Below are positions 54,288 to 61,405 of a DNA stretch of 64,000 bases, one piece after another. The stretch covers positions 62,001 to 126,000 of the forward strand of contig WFPC01000055.1 in the NCBI GenBank assembly GCA_015487785.1, given 5' to 3'. The notes below the pieces were generated by a model. The model worked only from the letters and a program-made list of their open reading frames with translations. It was not told where the DNA came from and ran no database searches. Origin of the DNA: Gammaproteobacteria bacterium. GTDB taxonomy: Bacteria > Pseudomonadota > Gammaproteobacteria > S012-40. Each line of letters opens with the position of its first letter. Position 1 is the stretch's first letter. The position numbers and the translations under genes are program-made.

Positions 54288-55543
54288 TGCTAGTTTTTGG
54301 ATCGATTGCGGCGGCGTTCATCGCCGTTGCCCTGGCTTTCGTGTTGCCGCCCTTGTTGAAGAAGCGAGTGGACGACAAGGTGATCGCCCACAAGGAATTG
54401 ACCGTGACCGTCTACCAGGACCAGCTCCGAGAGCTGGAGAACGACCTGAAGAACGGTACCATCAGTGAGGAACAATACCAGCAGGCCAAGGCCGATATCG
54501 AACATAACCTGCTGGCCGACGTGGAACTGGCCGAAGAGCGTGCCGCCGAGGCGGGCAAGACCCGGCCCGGCAAGGGGGTGGCCATCGCCGTGGCGGTTTT
54601 TCTGCCCTTGATGTCGGTGGGGCTGTACAGCCTGTGGGGGGCTGGTGCCGCCGGGCTGGACCCCGAGAGCGCCGTGCCCGAGGTGCAGGCCGAACAGCAC
54701 CAGCAACAGGACATCGAACAATTGTTGCAGCAATTGCTGGCCCGCTTGGAACAACAACCCGATGACCTCGAGGGCTGGTACATGCTGGGACGCACCTACC
54801 AGTTCCTGCGCCGTTTCCCCGAAGCAGTGGAGGCTTTCGACAAGGCGGTAAAGCTGGGAGGGGATCGCAGCGCCGATGTGCTCTCCAGCTATGCCGATGC
54901 CTTGGCTATGGCCAATGGCCGGCGTCTGACACCCGAGGCGGAGAAACTGCTGGAGCAGGCCCTCAAAGCCGATCCCTTCCATGCCAAGTCGCTTTGGCTG
55001 GCGGGTACCGCGGCCTACCAGAACCAGGACTATCCCAAGGCGTTGCAATACTGGGAACGTCTGCTGGGTGTTCTGCCGCCGGGTTCGGAAGATGCCCGGC
55101 AGATTCTGGCCAACATCAACCAGACTCGCTCCTTGGCCGGCATGCCTCCGCTGACGGCGGAGGCGGCGGGTGTGGTCGGCAACCCGCCGGCGGTTGGTGC
55201 GGAAATCACCGGGCGGGTGAGCCTGGACCCGGCACTGGCCGGCGAGGTGGATCCCGAAGCCACGGTATTCGTGTTTGCTCGTGCGGTCCAGGGCCCCCGC
55301 ATGCCCCTGGCCATCGTGCGCAAACAGGTCAAGGATTTGCCGTTCGAGTTCGTCCTCAACGATTCCATGGCCATGAACCCTCAAATGACCCTGTCACGCT
55401 TTCCGCAAGTGGTGGTGGGCGCGCGTATTTCCCGTAGCGGTGATGCCATGCCCCAGCCGGGTGACCTGGAAGGCTACACCGGTCCTGTCAGGATTGCCGA
55501 GAACCAGCCGATACGTATAGTGATCGACTCACGGGTGCAGTAG
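54287..55543 (+). CDS. ccmI: CcmI (TPR apocytochrome-binding protein)
   Basis: A 418-residue protein with two N-terminal membrane segments, a TPR region (~140-290, LEGWYMLGRTYQFLRRFPEAVEAFDKAVKLGG) and a C-terminal globular domain (EITGRVSLDPALAGEVDPEATVFVFARAVQGPRMPLAIVRK). It presents the C-terminus of apocytochromes to CcmF/H. Last gene of the operon; the following gene has its own promoter. Confidence 0.93.
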   Translation: MLVFGSIAAAFIAVALAFVLPPLLKKRVDDKVIAHKELTVTVYQDQLRELENDLKNGTISEEQYQQAKADIEHNLLADVELAEERAAEAGKTRPGKGVAIAVAVFLPLMSVGLYSLWGAGAAGLDPESAVPEVQAEQHQQQDIEQLLQQLLARLEQQPDDLEGWYMLGRTYQFLRRFPEAVEAFDKAVKLGGDRSADVLSSYADALAMANGRRLTPEAEKLLEQALKADPFHAKSLWLAGTAAYQNQDYPKALQYWERLLGVLPPGSEDARQILANINQTRSLAGMPPLTAEAAGVVGNPPAVGAEITGRVSLDPALAGEVDPEATVFVFARAVQGPRMPLAIVRKQVKDLPFEFVLNDSMAMNPQMTLSRFPQVVVGARISRSGDAMPQPGDLEGYTGPVRIAENQPIRIVIDSRVQ

Positions 55544-55566
55544 ACGCGGCCATTGTTTGTGTTTGT

Positions 55567-55613
55567 TTGACAAAACGCTCTCTCGTGTATAACATCGTTT
55601 GCATTGTTATACA
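55567..55613 (+). promoter_or_regulatory. Promoter with perfect palindromic operator
   Basis: A perfect -35 TTGACA (55567-55572) faces -10 candidates TATAAC (15-base gap) or TAACAT (17-base gap). Over the -10 lies a perfect inverted repeat TGTATAACA-N10-TGTTATACA (55586-55594 / 55605-55613), with half-site centres 19 bases (about two helix turns) apart. The next gene encodes a ribbon-helix-helix protein, which would be a natural autoregulator. Confidence 0.75.
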
Positions 55614-55646
55614 TTGTTTGCCGGCCAGCGGGCCAAGGGGGAGATG

Positions 55647-56096
55647 ATGAACAGACGGGCACGATCCATGCCGCGACATGCGCAGGCCATGCGGGACAAG
55701 GCCATGGCCACAGCCATGAAACGCAAGGAGGAGTACCTGGGAGCACGGGTTCCCAGGGCGCTCAAGGAACGGGTCATTGCGCGCGCGGATGAACTGGGAA
55801 TCTCGGTATCTCTGCTGATTCGAAAGGTGCTGGAGGAGGTTTTCCTGGGCGAGGGCGAGGCCTCGGCCAAGGCCGCCATGGTGCCGATGCCTGCAAGCGA
55901 ATCTGCGACGAAGACCCTTCCCAAGGTGCTGGGCTGGAAGCTGCTGGAACTCAATCAGCAGCAGCGCTGTGCGCGTTGTGGACGGGACATGTCTCCCGGC
56001 AGCGAGGCGGTGATGGGGATTACCGTCGCCGACGATGAATGGGTGATCATCTGCAAACCATGCAAGCAGCAGTTGGCGCAATCACATGCACAATAG
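55647..56096 (+). CDS. Ribbon-helix-helix and zinc-ribbon regulator
   Basis: A 149-residue protein. After a basic N-terminus, a ribbon-helix-helix motif reads EEYLGARVPRALKERVIARADELGISVSLLIRKVLEEVFLG (strand, helix, SVS turn, helix). The C-terminal third has CARCGRDM...IICKPC, a four-Cys zinc ribbon. The AAGGGG site favours ATG 55647 over 55644. The palindromic operator in its promoter suggests self-repression. The signal could be metal or redox state through the cysteines. It lies between ccmI and the outer-membrane/RND cluster and may control the latter. Confidence 0.8.
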   Translation: MNRRARSMPRHAQAMRDKAMATAMKRKEEYLGARVPRALKERVIARADELGISVSLLIRKVLEEVFLGEGEASAKAAMVPMPASESATKTLPKVLGWKLLELNQQQRCARCGRDMSPGSEAVMGITVADDEWVIICKPCKQQLAQSHAQ

Positions 56097-56163
56097 GGTG
56101 GGATCAGCCTGAGAGCGACCGGCTGCGGCATGGTACGTATCATCACTTTCCACGGGTTGTCTG

Positions 56164-57711
56164 ATGCCGGATGCGGCGGCGGGTGCAAAGTGTCGTTTGC
56201 GGATTCTGGTCCGGCCGCGTCTGGATAGTCGTTGTAAGCCAGGATTAAGGGGCGCTGCGTTATTCTGTCTGCTGGTACTCTGGGCGCCGTGGGTGCTGGG
56301 CGAAAACGGTCAGGAGATCAGCCTGCCGGCCGACCTGGACGTGTTGCTGGCCGAGGAGACGGCGGGCTTGCGGTTCGACTGGGGTGGTTATTTCAAGAAC
56401 GAAACGGCCTATCGCTTCGATGAGCCGCGCTCCTTCACCAAGATTCGTAACATCCTGTCGCTCAATAGCGAGGTGGGTTTCGGTCGCCGTGCCCAGTTCT
56501 ATGCCTCGGGCTGGGCCTATTACGACCTGGTCTACGATCTGTTCAACTACGAGACCATAGCCGCGCGCACGGTGCGGGAGGAGAAAGAACCCCTGGTGTT
56601 CCTCGAAACCCTCAAGCAGGAAAAGGATTCGGAGGTGGTGGAACTCAGGGAGTTTTATCTGGACCTGTTTCTGCCCAATCTCGATGTGCGCTTGGGCAAA
56701 CAGTTCATCATCTGGGGCGTGCTGGAGGGCATTCGGGTGGTGGATGAGATCAATCCCATGGATTTTCGCGAATTGATCTTGCCCGAGCTACTCGATTATC
56801 GCATTCCCCTGTGGAGTCTCAAGGCCGACCTGTACTGGGGCAAGTCCGAATACGAATTCATCTGGATTCCCGATCTCAGGTTTCACAAGCCGGCGCCGGC
56901 GGGTTCGGAATGGGAGTTGTTCCAGGTGCTGGACAAGACCACCAAGCCGGAAAGTTTCAATCCCGCGTTTTCCGAATACGGACTCAAATGGACCCGGGAG
57001 GTATTCGATACCGAGATATCGCTGAGTTATTTCTATACCTGGGACGATTATCCCACCTCGTTTCGGGTGATTTCCGCCGCCGATGTGCGCACGGTGGATC
57101 CCGATTCCGAACTGGCCATATTGCCTACCTATACGCGCATGAGCATGTATGGCAGCACGTTTACGCGCGAGATCGGCGGCGCCATTCTCAAGGGCGAGTT
57201 TGCCTATGTGACGGGTAAGTACTTCGCCATCGTCGACCGGGACGACAATGGCGACGGTTTTCTCGACAACGACGGCGAACTCAAGCGTGACCACATCCGC
57301 TGGGGCTTGGGCTATGATTTCAGCCTCTGGGGTATCGAATGGTCACCGGCCATCGCTCAGTGGGTGATTCTGGGTTACAACAGCAACATCCTCACCGACG
57401 AATTCGATACCACGTTCAATTTATTCCTGCGCAAACCGTTAAAGAAGCAATCGGCGGTTTTCACTTTGTTGGGTATTTACCTGGTGAATTTCCGTGAGGT
57501 CTACCTGAAGCCGAAATTCACTTTCAACCTGGGTAATCATTTCCAGTTGATGGCGGGTATGGACTATTTTGCCGGTTCACGTAGCCAGTTCGGTCGTGCC
57601 TTTTCCGCCAGCGATCCCGGTGGGCTGGTGGATGTGGAGCAGCGCGCCCAGTTCTTTGGTAACTTTCGTGACAACCGGCGTATCTTTGTTGAATTCAAAT
57701 ACAGTTTTTGA
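56164..57711 (+). CDS. DUF1302-like outer-membrane protein
   Basis: A 515-residue exported protein with a basic N-terminus before the signal core (GAALFCLLVLWAPWVLG). The rest is beta-rich with aromatic girdles, ending FVEFKYSF, a typical outer-membrane C-terminus. RLGKQFIIWGVLEGIRVVDEINPMDFRELILPE is the DUF1302 hallmark. DUF1302 proteins are often encoded beside RND/MMPL-like transporters, as here, and may serve as the outer-membrane partner. It starts 68 bases after the regulator gene and ends 55 bases before the exporter gene. Confidence 0.85.
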   Translation: MPDAAAGAKCRLRILVRPRLDSRCKPGLRGAALFCLLVLWAPWVLGENGQEISLPADLDVLLAEETAGLRFDWGGYFKNETAYRFDEPRSFTKIRNILSLNSEVGFGRRAQFYASGWAYYDLVYDLFNYETIAARTVREEKEPLVFLETLKQEKDSEVVELREFYLDLFLPNLDVRLGKQFIIWGVLEGIRVVDEINPMDFRELILPELLDYRIPLWSLKADLYWGKSEYEFIWIPDLRFHKPAPAGSEWELFQVLDKTTKPESFNPAFSEYGLKWTREVFDTEISLSYFYTWDDYPTSFRVISAADVRTVDPDSELAILPTYTRMSMYGSTFTREIGGAILKGEFAYVTGKYFAIVDRDDNGDGFLDNDGELKRDHIRWGLGYDFSLWGIEWSPAIAQWVILGYNSNILTDEFDTTFNLFLRKPLKKQSAVFTLLGIYLVNFREVYLKPKFTFNLGNHFQLMAGMDYFAGSRSQFGRAFSASDPGGLVDVEQRAQFFGNFRDNRRIFVEFKYSF

Positions 57712-57765
57712 CGCGTTTGGTGGATACTACACCATGGCGCATGGCAGTAGAGGAAAGAGAGCAGC

Positions 57766-60486
57766 ATGATCAAGAAAATCTCGTCCCTGGGAATCCGTTT
57801 CCCCAAGCTCACCGTCTTGTTGAGTCTGTTGGTCACCGTGCTTCTGGCCATGCAGCTTGACAATCTGCGCTGGGAAACCGATGCCCGCGTCTACCTTCCC
57901 AAGGGCCATCCAGCCATCCTCTATGATGAAAAGGTCGACGAAATCTTCGGTGTCAAGGATACCGTCATCGTCGGTATCGTCAATGAAGAAGGCTCCATTT
58001 TCAATACCGAGAGTCTGGCGCGCATCAAGCGCATCACCGACAAGATCGCGGCTCTCGACGGTGTCGAAGCCAGTCGACCCATCGATGTGGCCTCGCTGTC
58101 TAGTGCCATCGTGTTCTATGGCGATGAACAGTCCATAGGCTCCCGTCCCCTGATGCCCAAGGTGCCGCAGAACGAGGAAGAAATCGCGGCATTCAAACAG
58201 CGGGTCTACGACAATGCCGAGCTTTTCGTGGGCAATATCGTCTCTGCCGATGGCTCGGCCGCCATGATTCGCGCCAAGCTCAAAGAAGGCATGGTCAATC
58301 GCTACATGACCTATTTCCAGATCAAGGGCATTCTTGCCGCCGAGAGTGGCGAGGGCGCCGGCTGGAACATGGGAGCCTGGAGCGGCGGAGGTGACTGGCA
58401 GCAGGGCGACTGGGGCGGCGACTGGAACAAGCAGAAACAGGCCGCCGGCAGCGATGCCCGGCAGCCGGCGAACGAGGCCCGGCAATGGCCGGCCCAGGGC
58501 GAATGGGAGGCCGCCACCGCGCCGCTGGAAGAGGCTGGTGACAAACCGGCCGGTGACGGCACCGACTGGCCTGGCAAGGGGCAATGGCCGGCCAAGGAAG
58601 CGAGCGGCGACCCTTCAGGGAAAGATGCCCAGCAGGCGGGTGGAGGCAAGACCTGGCCCAAACAGCAGGCCTGGCCCGGGCAGGCTTCGCAGCAGGCAGC
58701 GACAGGCGATGCCGAAAATGCCAGCGGGAAAGTGCACGACAAATTCTATCTTGCCGGTCGTCCGGTGGTGGAGGTTACCTCGGGCATCTTCGCCATGGAC
58801 GACATGAAGACCATGATTCCGGCCATCATCGCGGTGATGGCCGTGGTGCTGTTTGTCATCTTTCGCACCTTGCGCGGAGTGATGCTGCCCTTGCTGGTGA
58901 TGGGGGCTGCCATCGTCTGGACCATGGGCATCATGGCGCTGCTGGATGTGCCCATGTATACCATTTCCACCATGCTGCCGGTGATTCTGGTGGCAGTGGG
59001 CATTGGTGATGCGGTGCACATGATGAGCAATTACTACGACCATGTGCTCAAGGATCCCCATCGTCCCGGCAGCGAAGTGATGACAGATACGGTGGAAAAA
59101 CTGGGAGCGCCCCTCATCACCACCTCGGTGACCACGGCGATCGGTTTCCTTGCCCTGTTGTTCGCCGAAATGCCGCCATTCAAGGTGTTCGGGCTGTTCG
59201 CCATGCTGGGTATTCTGTTGTCCTGGCTCATCACCATCACCGTATTGCCGGCGCTGTTGACCCTGATGAAGCCCAAGATCGGCGGCTACTATGCCAAGCG
59301 TCGCGCCATGCGCCTGTACGAGGAGCAGAGCCGCCTGGCCTGGATGTTGACCCGCATGGGTGGTTGGCTCGACAGCCACAAGGGCAAGGCCGTGGCGGTG
59401 GTGGCCCTGCTGGCCGCCGTCGCGGGTCTGGGTGCCAGCCAGGTCTATGTCAATTCCAGTTGGCTGAGTGATTTCCCGGAGGACAGCGAGGTCTTTCTGT
59501 CCAACAAGATGCTCAACGAGAAGTTCAATGGCACCATGTTTCTGCATGTGGTGATCGAGGCGGAGCAGAAAGATGCCCTCAAGCAGCCGGAGTTGTTGCG
59601 CAAGATGGCGGCCCTGCAGGACTATGCGGAGACCCTGCCCCATGTGGGTGGCAGCCTGTCGGTGGTGGATTATCTGAAGAATATGAACATGAACCTGCAT
59701 GCCGGCGACAAGGCCTACAACGTATTGCCTGAGACTCAGCAGCAGATTGCCGAATACCTGTTTTTGTTCTCGGTCTCGGGGCGTCCCCAACAACTGGATG
59801 AAGTAGTGGATTTCGACTACAAGACCGGCCTGATCAGCATTGCGCTCAAGACCGACTACACCCGTGAACTCAAGACCACCATCGATGCGGTGCAACAATT
59901 CATCGATCGCGAGTTCAGGGACAGCGGCGTCGCGGTCAACCTGGCCGGCTCGGCCAACAATTCCTATATCTGGGGCAAGCTGCTTATCGGCAGTCAGACC
60001 GATGCCATCATCTTGTCCAAGCTGGGCATCCTGCTCATCGCCAGCCTGATTTTCGCCTCCTGGGTGGCGGGGCTGTTCGTGGTGGCGCCGGTGACCCTGT
60101 CGACCTTGGCGGTGGCTGGTGTGGCAGGTTTTGCTGGTATTCCGTTGGATGTCTCCACTGCCCTGGCGGCGGGCATCGCCATTGGTGTGGGGGTGGACTA
60201 TGCGGTGCACTACATCTTCCGCTACCGCGCCGAGCGCCGTGGGGGTAAGGACCACGAGCAGGCCACGGCCGAGACCCTGCGCACCGCGGGGCGCACCATC
60301 GTGCTCAATGCCACCGTGGTTACCGCCGGTTTCGCCGTCTTGTTCTTTTCCCAGTTCCCGCCTCACGTGAAGCTGGGCTATTTCGTCGCAGCCTACATGG
60401 TGGTGAGCTGCCTGGTGGCGATCATCCTGTTACCGGTGCTGTTTTCCTATTTCCGGCCCAAGTTCGTCGACTCCGCCAGGCAATGA
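57766..60486 (+). CDS. RND superfamily exporter (MMPL/HAE3-like) with Trp-rich insertion
   Basis: A 906-residue inner-membrane protein with two six-segment halves, each with a periplasmic domain. SSTD motifs are seen in GIGDAVHMMSNYYDHVL and GIAIGVGVDYAVHYIFRYRAER. It belongs to the RND group lacking a long adaptor, often called HAE3 or MMPL-like, which moves lipids or hydrophobic compounds. Unusual: residues ~198-320, in the first periplasmic domain, are replaced or extended by a low-complexity Gly/Gln/Trp/Pro tract with 11 Trp residues (GWNMGAWSGGGDWQQGDWGG and QWPAQGEW, KTWPKQQAWPGQ). The gene overlaps the next one as ATGA. Confidence 0.88.
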   Translation: MIKKISSLGIRFPKLTVLLSLLVTVLLAMQLDNLRWETDARVYLPKGHPAILYDEKVDEIFGVKDTVIVGIVNEEGSIFNTESLARIKRITDKIAALDGVEASRPIDVASLSSAIVFYGDEQSIGSRPLMPKVPQNEEEIAAFKQRVYDNAELFVGNIVSADGSAAMIRAKLKEGMVNRYMTYFQIKGILAAESGEGAGWNMGAWSGGGDWQQGDWGGDWNKQKQAAGSDARQPANEARQWPAQGEWEAATAPLEEAGDKPAGDGTDWPGKGQWPAKEASGDPSGKDAQQAGGGKTWPKQQAWPGQASQQAATGDAENASGKVHDKFYLAGRPVVEVTSGIFAMDDMKTMIPAIIAVMAVVLFVIFRTLRGVMLPLLVMGAAIVWTMGIMALLDVPMYTISTMLPVILVAVGIGDAVHMMSNYYDHVLKDPHRPGSEVMTDTVEKLGAPLITTSVTTAIGFLALLFAEMPPFKVFGLFAMLGILLSWLITITVLPALLTLMKPKIGGYYAKRRAMRLYEEQSRLAWMLTRMGGWLDSHKGKAVAVVALLAAVAGLGASQVYVNSSWLSDFPEDSEVFLSNKMLNEKFNGTMFLHVVIEAEQKDALKQPELLRKMAALQDYAETLPHVGGSLSVVDYLKNMNMNLHAGDKAYNVLPETQQQIAEYLFLFSVSGRPQQLDEVVDFDYKTGLISIALKTDYTRELKTTIDAVQQFIDREFRDSGVAVNLAGSANNSYIWGKLLIGSQTDAIILSKLGILLIASLIFASWVAGLFVVAPVTLSTLAVAGVAGFAGIPLDVSTALAAGIAIGVGVDYAVHYIFRYRAERRGGKDHEQATAETLRTAGRTIVLNATVVTAGFAVLFFSQFPPHVKLGYFVAAYMVVSCLVAIILLPVLFSYFRPKFVDSARQ

Positions 60487-61403
60487 CATGTAAACGGCTC
60501 GTTCATCTGCTGTCGCTGTTGCTGTTGCTGGGCAGCGGCAGTAGTTGGGCGCAGCCGGATGAGCGTGGCTGGGTGTTCTCGCCGCTGACCGGTCTGAGTT
60601 CGCCCCGTCTCGGCATGCTGTATGACGAGGTGTTCTATGCGCCTTTCGCGGGGCAGTCGGAAATCGTCGCCGACCTGCCCGAGGATGCGGCGGGGGAAAG
60701 CACCTATCCGGTGGAAGACTTCCTGTTCGAAAACAACCTCCCCCGTATTGGTGTGGGCCCGGAGGCGGGGTTGGAATTCCGCCGGCGCCTTGGTCGCCGT
60801 GACGATTTCTTCATCGGTATCAGTGCCTGGGAAATCGGTGCCACCGGCCGGGTCAGCGTGGTGTTTCCCCTGCAGGGTGAGTTGAACAACGGTGCCATCT
60901 ATGAGCGCCGGGCCAAGTTTTCCTATACCCAGTATTTTCTCGGCTGGCGGCACTACCTGGGTGATCGCAGCCGGCGCTTCAAGCTCTTCACCAATTTTGG
61001 CCTCAACGAGGTCTTCGATATCGACTACAAGGAGACGCATGTGTTCTCCTTCACCAGTGGAGCGCCGGCGGGTTTCAAGCGGGTGGTAGTCTACCGTGCC
61101 CAATCCACCGGGCTGTTGATGTTGCAACTGGGAGGGGGCGGCGAGCTGCGTATCAACGACCGTTTTTCCCTGAGCCTGGAGGGTGCTTATGCCTTTGGTC
61201 TGCGCGATGTGACTCTCAAGGGGGTGGAGGTGAAGAGCGACTTCAACGAGGGCGATCGCCTGGCCACCATGCCGGCACCGCTGGATAACGAGGCGGTGAC
61301 CAACAATGCCAGTGTGCTGTCGCGGGATGGCCTGTCTCGCAGCACGGTCTATCTCAATCTGGACGGCTGGCGCCTGGCTGCCAAACTCAATGTGATTTTC
61401 TGA
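60483..61403 (+). CDS. Exported beta-barrel protein
   Basis: A 306-residue exported protein (signal MTCKRLVHLLSLLLLLGSGSSWA). The pattern is strand-rich with long hydrophilic loops (FFIGISAWEIGATGRVSVVFPL, YTQYFLGWRHYLGDRSRRFKLF) and the C-terminus RLAAKLNVIF ends in Phe, so it is likely an outer-membrane barrel of 8-12 strands. The ATG overlaps the RND stop, so the two are co-translated. I recognise no named family. Confidence 0.75.
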   Translation: MTCKRLVHLLSLLLLLGSGSSWAQPDERGWVFSPLTGLSSPRLGMLYDEVFYAPFAGQSEIVADLPEDAAGESTYPVEDFLFENNLPRIGVGPEAGLEFRRRLGRRDDFFIGISAWEIGATGRVSVVFPLQGELNNGAIYERRAKFSYTQYFLGWRHYLGDRSRRFKLFTNFGLNEVFDIDYKETHVFSFTSGAPAGFKRVVVYRAQSTGLLMLQLGGGGELRINDRFSLSLEGAYAFGLRDVTLKGVEVKSDFNEGDRLATMPAPLDNEAVTNNASVLSRDGLSRSTVYLNLDGWRLAAKLNVIF

Positions 61404-61405
61404 CC

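Noticed and set aside
58615-60366. 583-residue minus-strand ORF opposite the RND gene
   Set aside because: His/Gln-rich shadow of conserved membrane segments on the plus strand.
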